DNA of 10,051 nt from NCBI GenBank assembly GCA_937874315.1, contig CALNAE010000097.1, positions 1 through 10,051 of the forward strand. Reading direction: 5' to 3'. Below, piece by piece: positions 1 through 6,572 of this stretch; the stretch's first letter is position 1; every line of letters begins with the position of its first letter. This DNA is from an uncultured Bifidobacterium sp. GTDB lineage: Bacteria; Actinomycetota; Actinomycetes; Actinomycetales; Bifidobacteriaceae. The notes beneath the pieces were generated by a model. It saw only the letters and a program-made list of their open reading frames with translations, was not told where the DNA came from and searched no databases. A program made the position numbers and the translations under genes.

Positions 1-572
1 GCCAATTCACGCTTCAGCTGCGCGCGGGCTCGATTCAACCGGCTCATCACTGTTCCTATCCTCACGCCCTGTTCATCGGCGACCTGCTGATAGGACTTGC
101 CGTCGATTGCCGCGTCGATGAACACCTGTCGTCGTTCCGGACTGAGCTTTGCCAGCGCCTTCATGATTTCCTCGGGGGCGAATGTGTTGAAATACTCCTG
201 TTCGGCGGACTGCAGCCCCTCGGATGCATGTCCTGAAGCCGCGTAAATATCCCAGTCGTCGTATTCCCCACTCGCGTCGTTGGCGCGACGCGGACGACGT
301 TTCGCCTTCGCGTATTGATTGAAATAGGCATTGCGCTCGATCGTGCTCATCCAGGCCTCGAAATTGCTGCCTTCCTCGAAACGATCGAAGGCCTTGAATC
401 CACGTTCATAGGCGTCCTGGACCAGATCCTGCGCATCCTCCGGATTATTGGTCAGCCTCATGGCCTGGCGATACAGCATATCGACGGCGGGCATGGCCAA
501 TCGCTCGAAGCGCGCGCGCTTTTGCGCGATGGTCTCGGTCTGCTCGTTGCTCACACCCACCATTGTAGACAT
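1..572 (-). CDS. ECF-type RNA polymerase sigma factor (SigH/SigR-like), 3' end outside window
   Basis: Alternative sigma factor that would direct RNA polymerase to a stress regulon. Read on the minus strand, 190 codons are visible before the window edge. Sigma region 2 spans about residues 31-96: LYRQAMRLTNNPEDAQDLVQ is the helix that binds core enzyme, followed by the aromatic/basic promoter-melting part (FEAWMSTIERNAYFNQY, then KAKRRPRR). An acidic linker (about 97-130) leads to region 4 (about 134-190), with the helix-turn-helix SYQQVADEQGVRIGTVMSRL that reads the -35 element. This layout is closest to the actinobacterial SigH/SigR oxidative-stress group; that subgroup is inferred, and the usual zinc anti-sigma partner would lie off the left edge. 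The start is the ATG at 572; ATG 563 is in frame and possible. Neither has a clear Shine-Dalgarno sequence, so translation may be leaderless. Divergent from the exonuclease gene. Confidence 0.88.
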   Translation of the reverse strand, partial: MSTMVGVSNEQTETIAQKRARFERLAMPAVDMLYRQAMRLTNNPEDAQDLVQDAYERGFKAFDRFEEGSNFEAWMSTIERNAYFNQYAKAKRRPRRANDASGEYDDWDIYAASGHASEGLQSAEQEYFNTFAPEEIMKALAKLSPERRQVFIDAAIDGKSYQQVADEQGVRIGTVMSRLNRARAQLKREL

Positions 573-691
573 CGGCAGTATGCAATACGTCGAGCATGTC
601 GCCGCTACAATTGCCCGGCGAGAGGGGTTGCCGGCTTGCCGGCCGCGCAGATGCCGTCGATTTGTCGTTTTCACGACGCACAATACCAGAT
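573..691. promoter_or_regulatory. divergent spacer between sigma factor and exonuclease genes
   Basis: This 119-base spacer must hold the promoters of both divergent genes. On the minus strand a hexamer CATACT (4 of 6 to the -10 consensus) lies four bases before the ATG at 572, which would put transcription start at or next to the start codon. No convincing -35 is seen. Two small inverted or repeated elements are visible: GCCGGC-TT-GCCGGC at 630-643, and GTCGT-TTTC-ACGAC at 664-677. The second lies just upstream of the exonuclease start and could be an operator. No sequence like the SigH/SigR promoter (GGAA...GTT) was recognised, so autoregulation is not supported. Confidence 0.3.
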
Positions 692-1435
692 ATGACCATG
701 ACGACATATACGGCTCTCGAGCAGGCGCTGCATCAGGCGCCCCGACAAACCGGAACGACCGAGCTGGCGAGCTCCTGGCTTCTCGGCTTCGACACGGAGA
801 CCACCGGCACCCAAGCGGGGCGCGACGCCATCGTCTCCGCAACATTGGTGCTGCGCAATCCCGATACCGGATACGCCGGCGACACCGTGGCCGAATGGGT
901 GATCAACCCACATCGTCCCATGAATCCGCGGGCCAGCGAGGTCAACGGCTTCACCGACGACTTCCTTGCGGCTCATGGCATGGAGCCGCAGGAGGCCATC
1001 TCGCAGATAGCGCAGGCGGTCGACTTGGCGCAGCGCCATTCCATCCCACTCCTCGCCTATAACGCCCCCTTCGACGTGCATATGCTGTCCGGCGATCTGC
1101 GCCGATGGAAGCTCGACTCGTTGCCGAAGCTGTTGGTGGTCGACCCTCTGGTCATCGACCGCGCGATCTCTCGACGCGCCGGCAAACGCACGCTGGCATA
1201 TACCACCGAATATTACGGCGTGGAACCGCATGGCGACTTCCACGATGCGACCGCCGACACCACCGCGGCCGTGGATCTTATCGAGCCGATGGGTACGCTC
1301 TACCCGCAGATCGGCAGGCTGACGCTGGGACAGCTCATGAACTGGCAACGCGACGCGCACGGTCAGTGGCGTGAATCCTTCAATCGTTGGCTCGTCGAAC
1401 GCGGGCGGCGCCCGATCACCGACGAATGGCTCTAG
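692..1435 (+). CDS. DEDDh-family 3'-5' exonuclease (DnaQ/Pol III epsilon-like)
   Basis: Predicted 247-residue single-domain 3'-5' exonuclease of the RNase T/DnaQ superfamily, releasing nucleotides by a two-metal mechanism. All three Exo motifs are visible: Exo I FDTETTG (D34, E36), Exo II LAYNAPFDVHML (D128), and Exo III HDATADT (H184, D189; the DEDDh signature). A Trp-rich tail of about 50 residues follows. There is no polymerase, GIY-YIG or BRCT domain, so it is a stand-alone nuclease for repair, proofreading or nucleic-acid turnover. The substrate cannot be told from sequence, and it need not be the replicative epsilon subunit. I chose ATG 692; ATG 698 is an equal alternative, and neither has a strong Shine-Dalgarno. 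Extending the frame to 596 adds only an Arg/Cys-rich stretch unlike the family. Confidence 0.88.
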   Translation: MTMTTYTALEQALHQAPRQTGTTELASSWLLGFDTETTGTQAGRDAIVSATLVLRNPDTGYAGDTVAEWVINPHRPMNPRASEVNGFTDDFLAAHGMEPQEAISQIAQAVDLAQRHSIPLLAYNAPFDVHMLSGDLRRWKLDSLPKLLVVDPLVIDRAISRRAGKRTLAYTTEYYGVEPHGDFHDATADTTAAVDLIEPMGTLYPQIGRLTLGQLMNWQRDAHGQWRESFNRWLVERGRRPITDEWL

Positions 1436-1475
1436 TCACCGACGATGGCCGTGGTTGCCGACGAATGACCCTGGT
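1417..1475. repeat. three imperfect 19-20 bp tandem repeats at the end of the exonuclease gene
   Basis: Three adjoining units share the pattern CACCGACGAATGGCCCTGGT: 1417-1436, 1437-1455 (one base shorter) and 1456-1475. The first unit contains the exonuclease stop codon (TAG at 1433-1435, where the other units have TGG), and the other two are in the noncoding spacer. The unit length is not a multiple of three, so this looks like a small local DNA duplication rather than a repeated peptide. The third unit runs into a short inverted repeat (ATGACC-CT-GGTCAT, 1465-1478). Confidence 0.5.
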
Positions 1476-1490
1476 CATGAAGCCGCCGGG

Positions 1491-1506
1491 CAATGTGTCG
1501 ACATTG
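1491..1506. promoter_or_regulatory. 16-bp inverted repeat upstream of the murE operon
   Basis: CAATGT-GTCG-ACATTG is a perfect inverted repeat with 6-base arms, about 100 bases before the murE start. Its size and position would suit an operator for a dimeric regulator, but it could also be chance. No regulator can be named. It lacks a T-run, so it is not a convincing terminator for the exonuclease gene. Confidence 0.3.
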
Positions 1507-1548
1507 TGCGAAGTCTTGATCGCCCCGGCGTGCTGCCGCGGTAAGGCT

Positions 1549-1576
1549 TGGGCATGGTGACACTATGCGATACGCT
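1549..1576 (+). promoter_or_regulatory. weak candidate promoter of the murE operon
   Basis: A -35-like TTGGGC (1549-1554) and a -10-like TACGCT (1571-1576) are separated by 16 bases and lie just before the strong Shine-Dalgarno of murE. The -10 matches consensus at only three of six positions, so this is a suggestion only. The 167-base spacer has no other better pair that I could see. Confidence 0.2.
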
Positions 1577-1602
1577 ACCGTAGTTGCAAGGAAGGTTCCA
1601 TC

Positions 1603-3285
1603 ATGGCTTTAACATTGGCTTCCGCCACGGCGTTGCTCGCCCATGCCGGATTGCTCAGGGAGATCATCACCAGGGATCGGTGGACGTTGAACGCCGCCGA
1701 TATTCCCGGATCGGACGCGTCTTTCACTGCCATCACCTACGACACGCGTGACGTGGTCGACGGCGCATTGCTGTGTTGCAAGGGCCGGTTCCGGGAGGAA
1801 TATCTCGACGATATCGATTCACACGGGCTGTCCGCCTATATCGCCGAAACCGAGTACAGTGACGCGACCGCCGCCACCGGACTCATCGTGAATGACATTC
1901 GCAAGGCGATGAGTCTGGTATCGGCGCGCTTCTACGACGACCCCGAACGACGACTCACGCTGGTGGGCATCACCGGAACCAAGGGAAAGACGACCACAGC
2001 CTACTATCTTCAGGCCATGCTCAATCATCTTTCGGGCGGCAAGGCCGCCCTGTTCTCATCGGTGGACAACTGTCTGGATGGACACACCTACGTCGAATCC
2101 GACTTGACGACGCCGGAGTCCATGGACGCGTTTCGCATGATGCGACAGGCCGTCGACAACGGGATGCAATACCTCGTGATGGAGGTGTCCTCGCAGGCGT
2201 ACAAGGTGGATCGCGTCTATGGACTGACCTTCGACGTCGGCGCATTCCTCAACATCTCCCCCGATCACATCAGCCCCATCGAGCATCCGACCTTCGAGGA
2301 CTACCTCTATTGCAAACGACAGATCGTGCGCAACAGCAGACGGCTGGTGCTGAACGCGGATTGCGACCATGCCGAGCTCATTCGTCAGGACGCGGCAGCG
2401 TTCCGCGTTCCCGTGTTCACCTTCGCGCTGAGCGCCGTGACCGACCCCGCTGCGCTTCCACAGGCCGATGTCGTCGCCAAACCGTTGGACTCCGCGCACC
2501 GTGCATACGCGTTGGTCGACGCCTCGCCGACCGGTTCATCGACATCCGAATCGACGTCCGAATCCAGTGGCTTCCACCTCGCCATGGACGGCGACTTCAA
2601 CTACGCCAACGCCGCAGCTGCCTATGCGATGATGCGGTTGGCGTTCGAGACTCACGCCCGCCGCGGCGACACGCGAATCTCGGCGGAGCCGGCCGCGGCA
2701 TCCGCGTCCATCGGTGCGCCCGGCATGACCGACGACGCCACGCCACCGATCTCGACGGCACTGATCGAATCCATGGCCTCTGTCAAAGTCGCAGGGCGCA
2801 TGGAGCAATTCGCCGATCCGCATTCGAGCACCATCGCCATTGTGGATTACGCGCATAACTTCACCAGCGTCAAGTCACTGCTCGACTTCGTCGACGAGCG
2901 ATACGGCGATCGCAACCCGCGCATCACCTTGGTCACCGGATCGGCGGGCAACAAGGCCTACGACCGTCGCACGGAGATCGTGCAGGCGGCCGAACACCGC
3001 ATCGCCAAGTTCCTATTCACCGTCGAGGACACCGACGATGAACCCGTCCTGGACATCTGCCGCTACATGCAGCGGGCCATCACCGACAAACGGGTCGCAT
3101 CAGCCATCATCGACGATCGTGCCAAAGCCATCGAGGCGGCGGTGCAGCAGGCACGGGACAGTGGCGTATTCAATGTCGTGCTCATCATCGGCAAAGGCAA
3201 TGAACGCTGGATCAAGCGGTTCGGAGCCCATATTCCCTATGAGGGTGACGACCATGTCGTCACACGTCTGTTCAATCGGCGTTAG
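1603..3285 (+). CDS. murE: UDP-N-acetylmuramyl-tripeptide synthetase (MurE), probably Lys/Orn-adding
   Basis: Cytoplasmic Mur ligase adding the third stem-peptide residue to UDP-MurNAc-L-Ala-D-Glu with ATP. The 560-residue protein has the UDP-binding N-terminal domain (about 1-118), the ATPase domain with P-loop GITGTKGKTTT (122-132), DLTTPES (167-173), MEVSSQAY (193-200), and NISPDHISPIEHPTFEDYLY with the carbamylated Lys expected at K238. The C-terminal domain starts near VAGRMEQF (397-404). The DNPR motif of DAP-adding enzymes is absent; the matching stretch reads TVEDTDDEP (473-481), which fits Lys or Orn as substrate. The SPDHISPIEHP stretch resembles MurE of lactic acid bacteria. It is longer than usual because of a Ser/Thr linker (about 309-323) and an Ala/Pro-rich insert (about 351-388). 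Start ATG 1603 has the Shine-Dalgarno AAGGAAGG (1588-1595) at 7 bases. First gene of the D-Asp bridge operon. Confidence 0.93.
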   Translation: MALTLASATALLAHAGLLREIITRDRWTLNAADIPGSDASFTAITYDTRDVVDGALLCCKGRFREEYLDDIDSHGLSAYIAETEYSDATAATGLIVNDIRKAMSLVSARFYDDPERRLTLVGITGTKGKTTTAYYLQAMLNHLSGGKAALFSSVDNCLDGHTYVESDLTTPESMDAFRMMRQAVDNGMQYLVMEVSSQAYKVDRVYGLTFDVGAFLNISPDHISPIEHPTFEDYLYCKRQIVRNSRRLVLNADCDHAELIRQDAAAFRVPVFTFALSAVTDPAALPQADVVAKPLDSAHRAYALVDASPTGSSTSESTSESSGFHLAMDGDFNYANAAAAYAMMRLAFETHARRGDTRISAEPAAASASIGAPGMTDDATPPISTALIESMASVKVAGRMEQFADPHSSTIAIVDYAHNFTSVKSLLDFVDERYGDRNPRITLVTGSAGNKAYDRRTEIVQAAEHRIAKFLFTVEDTDDEPVLDICRYMQRAITDKRVASAIIDDRAKAIEAAVQQARDSGVFNVVLIIGKGNERWIKRFGAHIPYEGDDHVVTRLFNRR

Positions 3286-3306
3286 TCACGTTCTTCCATC
3301 CACGAT

Positions 3307-3314
3307 AAGGTGAT
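3307..3314 (+). promoter_or_regulatory. Shine-Dalgarno that fixes the ligase start
   Basis: AAGGTGAT pairs with the end of 16S rRNA over seven consecutive bases (AGGTGAT) and sits four bases before ATG 3319. An upstream in-frame GTG at 3310 lies inside this site and so is unlikely to be the start. Confidence 0.65.
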
Positions 3315-3318
3315 ATGT

Positions 3319-4563
3319 ATGAAGCAATTCCAGCCAATCCTACTAGGCAGCGATATCAATGCCTATGGCATGGCCAGGGCCTTCCATGAGGCCTACGGCC
3401 TCACCTCGCTGGCAATCGCCCATTTTCAGCTTTCCCCCACCAAATTCAGCGATATCGTCGACGTCACCATCGTCGAGCATTTCGACGACCCCAAGGTGTT
3501 CCGCGCCTACATGCTGCAGTTGGGGCAGAAGATGAAGACGGCGCATCCGGACGTGACGCTGCTGGTGATTCCGTGCGGGGACGTCTATGCGAATCTGCTC
3601 AGCCAATTCGGCGAGGAGATGCGACGCTACTTCGTCTTCAACACCCTTGCCCCTGCGCTCAACCGTCAACTGAGCTACAAGAACACCTTCTACGAAACGT
3701 GCGAACGGCACGGTCTGCCCTACCCGAAAACCAAGGTCATCACCGAGGAGGGCGTGGCACGGCACGACTATAGGGATTTGCCTTTCGATTTCCCGGTCGC
3801 GATGAAACCGGTCGACAGCGCCGCCTGGCTCGGCATCGACTTCCCGGGACGCAAGAAGGCCTTCATCATCGACACGCCCGAGGAACTCGATACGCTGATC
3901 AACCGTTCCTATCAGGCGGGATATCACGCCGCCATGGTCATCCAGGACTTCATTCCCGGCGATGACAGCCGCATGCGAGTGCTCAACGCCTACGTGGACC
4001 GCCATCATCACGTCCGGATGATGTTCCTCGGCCATCCGCTGCTGGAGGATCCGACGCCGGAGGCCGTAGGCAACTACGCGGCGATCATCCCCGACTACAA
4101 CGAGCAGTTGTTCGATACCATCAAGCGCTTCCTCGAGGATATCAAGTATGAGGGCGTCGCCAACTTCGACATGAAATACGATGAACGCGACGGTGGCTAC
4201 AAGCTCTTTGAAATCAATCTGCGCCAGGGCCGCAGCAGTTATTTCGTGACCTTGAACGGCTACAATCTGGCCCGGTATTTCGTCGAAGACCTCGTCGAGG
4301 ACACGGCGTTCGACGGCAAGACCGTGTACGGCAAGGGCTCGAAGCTGTGGATGGAGATCCCCCGTCCGATCTTTCGTACCTACGTGTACGACGGTGAGGA
4401 CAAACGCCGCGGCCTGGCCATGCTCGAAAACGGCGATTGGGGCACGACGCTGGAATATGGCAAGGATATGAACGTTCTGCGCCGATTGATGATTCACCAC
4501 ATGTTCAATATCTATAAACGTCGCTATGCGCGATACTTCCGCCAGAAAGCCGATCTGAAATGA
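3319..4563 (+). CDS. D-aspartate ligase, ATP-grasp family (Asl-type, D-Asp interpeptide bridge)
   Basis: Predicted 414-residue ATP-grasp amide ligase that activates the beta-carboxyl of D-aspartate as an acyl phosphate and joins it to the epsilon (Lys) or delta (Orn) amine of the stem peptide on UDP-MurNAc-pentapeptide. From memory it strongly resembles the Enterococcus faecium D-Asp ligase: N-terminal PILLGSDINAYGMAR (6-20), LPFDFPVAMKP (154-164, with an ATP-contacting Lys, K163), IQDFIPGDDSRMRVLNAY (208-225), GHPLLEDPTPEAVGNY (238-253) and the metal-binding FEINLRQGRSS (297-307, E298 and N300). Neighbours support this: MurE ends 33 bases upstream and an aspartate racemase overlaps its stop. 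A different ATP-grasp carboxylate-amine ligase is the alternative, but motif agreement plus context make this unlikely. Start ATG 3319 is chosen over GTG 3310 because the Shine-Dalgarno overlaps the GTG. Confidence 0.9.
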   Translation: MKQFQPILLGSDINAYGMARAFHEAYGLTSLAIAHFQLSPTKFSDIVDVTIVEHFDDPKVFRAYMLQLGQKMKTAHPDVTLLVIPCGDVYANLLSQFGEEMRRYFVFNTLAPALNRQLSYKNTFYETCERHGLPYPKTKVITEEGVARHDYRDLPFDFPVAMKPVDSAAWLGIDFPGRKKAFIIDTPEELDTLINRSYQAGYHAAMVIQDFIPGDDSRMRVLNAYVDRHHHVRMMFLGHPLLEDPTPEAVGNYAAIIPDYNEQLFDTIKRFLEDIKYEGVANFDMKYDERDGGYKLFEINLRQGRSSYFVTLNGYNLARYFVEDLVEDTAFDGKTVYGKGSKLWMEIPRPIFRTYVYDGEDKRRGLAMLENGDWGTTLEYGKDMNVLRRLMIHHMFNIYKRRYARYFRQKADLK

Positions 4564-5315
4564 GAAGACCGTTCTTCGCCGTGCTCGGCGGCATGGGAAC
4601 ATTGGCCACGGAGAGCTACGTGCGGCTGCTGGACAAACGAACCCAGGCAAGCACCGATCAGGAATATCTCGACTACGTCGTATTCAACGACGCCGGGGTC
4701 CCCGACCGTACCGCCTTCATCCTCGGTCACAGCACGGAGGACCCTGTCCCCTCGATCCTCGACGACATCGACAAGGCGACTTCCATAGGGGCGAGTTTTC
4801 TCGTGCTCGCATGCAATACCGAACATTATTTCTTCGACCGTTTCCAGGCCAGGACCCCCGTTCCGCTGTTGCACATGCCCCGTCTCGCCGTGCAGGCGAT
4901 GAGTCGCGCCTATCCGGCCCCCACTCACCCGCGCGTGGGATTCCTCGGCACCGAGGGGTCTCGTGCGGCGGGCGTGTATCGCCGTGAGGTGACGGCCGCC
5001 GGCTATGACTTCGTAGAGCCCGACGACGCGTTGCAGCACCGCGTCGATTCCCTGATCTACGACGACGTCAAAGGCGGGCGAACCCTTGACCCGGAACGCT
5101 ATCATCACACCGTGCTGGCCATGATGGGCGAACCCTATCACTGCGATATCGTGATTCTGGGATGCACCGAGCTCTCGGTGTTCAACGAACGCTTCCCTAT
5201 GCCCGATTGCGCCGTCATCGACGCACAGTCGGAATTGGTCGACGAGACGGTGCGACGGGGAAAATCGCTGCTTGCCACGGCATCCGAGAATCGGGAACAC
5301 GGCACCCTGCGCTAG
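4560..5315 (+). CDS. racD: aspartate racemase (Asp/Glu racemase family)
   Basis: Predicted 251-residue PLP-independent racemase that interconverts L- and D-aspartate by a two-base cysteine mechanism. Hallmarks are the N-terminal glycine loop VLGGMGTLATESY (8-20), the first catalytic Cys in LVLACNTEHY (C85) and the second in VILGCTELS (C202); both Cys are present, so it should be active. The T-E after each Cys is typical of the family, which also includes glutamate racemase; aspartate is preferred here because of the neighbouring ligase, not from residues I can read. Its ATG overlaps the ligase stop (ATGA, 4560-4563), implying translational coupling, so D-Asp supply and use would be matched. 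It is the last gene before the palindrome at 5322-5355. Confidence 0.9.
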   Translation: MRRPFFAVLGGMGTLATESYVRLLDKRTQASTDQEYLDYVVFNDAGVPDRTAFILGHSTEDPVPSILDDIDKATSIGASFLVLACNTEHYFFDRFQARTPVPLLHMPRLAVQAMSRAYPAPTHPRVGFLGTEGSRAAGVYRREVTAAGYDFVEPDDALQHRVDSLIYDDVKGGRTLDPERYHHTVLAMMGEPYHCDIVILGCTELSVFNERFPMPDCAVIDAQSELVDETVRRGKSLLATASENREHGTLR

Positions 5316-5321
5316 AGACGA

Positions 5322-5355
5322 GTTCGGCCGTGGCTGACGTCAGCCACGGCCGAAC
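5322..5355. terminator. perfect 34-bp palindrome between convergent genes (bidirectional terminator-like)
   Basis: The arm GTTCGGCCGTGGCTGAC is followed at once by its exact reverse complement, a GC-rich 17-base-pair inverted repeat with no spacer, so in RNA a short loop would form from the central bases. It starts seven bases after the racemase stop and ends 38 bases before the glycerate kinase stop, the classic place for a shared terminator. No T-run follows on either strand, so it departs from a canonical intrinsic terminator. Confidence 0.7.
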
Positions 5356-5393
5356 CATATGCTCATCCGATCACGTGGATGGCTGCACGACGC

Positions 5394-6530
5394 TCATACG
5401 AACAATCGTGCGACGTTGCTCGCGGTCCGCGTCAGATTCTCCTCGGCTCGCTCTTGCGTTACGGCCTGTTGCAAGGTCGAGATTCCGGGTAGGATCCCGA
5501 AAATCGCATCGATGCCGGCGTCATGGAGCGGTTCGATACCCTCGCCGATGGATCCGGCCAGGGCGATCACCAGGCAATGCGGAGACGCTTTCTTCACCGT
5601 CTTGGCGACGCCGATCGGAGTCTTGCCGTACAGCGTCTGCCCATCGATACCTCCCTCACCGGTGATGCAGTAATCGGCATCCCGAGCCAGGTCGCGCAGC
5701 CCCGTGGCCTCAACCACGATGTCCACGCCGGAGCGCATTGACGCGTTCAGGAATGCCAGGCATCCCGCACCCAGTCCGCCGGCAGCGCCGGCACCCGGCG
5801 TGTGTGCCACATCGACTCCCAGCTGGCTGTGAATGACTTGGGAATAATGGGCGAGCGCCGAGTCAAGCCGCATCATCATCGCGGCATCGGCACCCTTCTG
5901 CGCGCCGAATACCCATGATGCGCCGTGCGGCCCGACCAGTGGATTCGTGACGTCCGAGGCCAGACGAATTATCGTGCCGTCGAGTCTGGGATCCAACCCG
6001 CCGGTCTCGATGCGCTCCAGGGATGCCAGTGCGGCGCCACCCCGCGGCAATTCATTGCCCTGCGCATCGAGCAGTCGAACGCCCAACGCCTGAGCCATGC
6101 CGGCGCCGCCATCGTTCGTGGCGCTCCCACCCAGACCGATGATGAACTTGCGTGCGCCATAGTCGAGCGCGGCGCGGATGAGTTCGCCGGTGCCGTACGT
6201 GGTGGTGATCAACGGGTTACGGGTTGTCTCATCGACGTATTGGATGCCGCTGGCGCTCGCCATCTCGATCACCGCCGTACGCCCGTCGCCGAGCATGCCG
6301 TATGTGGCGTCGACGGGCCGACCCAACGGTCCGGTGACCGTGACGGCGTGAATCACGCCGTGGGTGGCGTCAACCAACGAACGGACGGTTCCCTCTCCTC
6401 CGTCCGCCATCGGGACGATGACGCAGTTCGCCCGGGGGCATGCGATATTCACGCCGCGAGCGATGGCGTCGGCGGCCTGCTGGGCGCTGAGCGAGCCTTT
6501 AAAGGAATCAGGGGCAATAACGATTTTCAT
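5394..6530 (-). CDS. glxK: glycerate kinase, class II (GarK/GlxK family)
   Basis: Cytoplasmic ATP-dependent kinase converting D-glycerate to a phosphoglycerate; this family is known for 2-phosphoglycerate, which enters lower glycolysis directly. The 378-residue protein has the usual length and family hallmarks: N-terminal MKIVIAPDSFKGSLSAQQAA (1-20), MADGGEGTV (41-49), ASASGIQ (91-97) and the glycine-rich GLGGSATNDGGAGM (132-145). Later conserved blocks include ASDVTNPL and the C-terminal ITGEGGIDGQTLYGKTPIGV. Start ATG at 6530 is preceded by AGAAGGAA (plus-strand positions 6540-6547). It lies 42 bases after the GntP permease gene on the same strand, so the two probably form one transcript, giving uptake then phosphorylation. 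garK would be an equally fair symbol. Confidence 0.93.
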   Translation of the reverse strand: MKIVIAPDSFKGSLSAQQAADAIARGVNIACPRANCVIVPMADGGEGTVRSLVDATHGVIHAVTVTGPLGRPVDATYGMLGDGRTAVIEMASASGIQYVDETTRNPLITTTYGTGELIRAALDYGARKFIIGLGGSATNDGGAGMAQALGVRLLDAQGNELPRGGAALASLERIETGGLDPRLDGTIIRLASDVTNPLVGPHGASWVFGAQKGADAAMMMRLDSALAHYSQVIHSQLGVDVAHTPGAGAAGGLGAGCLAFLNASMRSGVDIVVEATGLRDLARDADYCITGEGGIDGQTLYGKTPIGVAKTVKKASPHCLVIALAGSIGEGIEPLHDAGIDAIFGILPGISTLQQAVTQERAEENLTRTASNVARLFV

Positions 6531-6572
6531 GATGATAGTTTCCTTCTCGTCTGTTCGATGATCAAGCGTCGA

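Noticed and set aside
596..691. N-terminal extension of the exonuclease to 596
   Set aside because: The added Arg/Cys/Gly residues do not fit the family and would use up the shared promoter spacer.
1465..1560. 31-codon small frame between exonuclease and murE
   Set aside because: No Shine-Dalgarno, no recognisable peptide, and it starts inside the tandem repeat; probably chance.
3343..4650. Antisense open frame of 435 codons opposite the D-Asp ligase
   Set aside because: It mirrors the ligase gene in high-GC DNA, has no recognisable domain and no ribosome site, while the plus-strand protein has full family motifs.
5365..5382. CATCC...GGATG hairpin just before the glycerate kinase stop
   Set aside because: Only five base pairs with an eight-base loop and no T-run; the palindrome beside it explains termination better.
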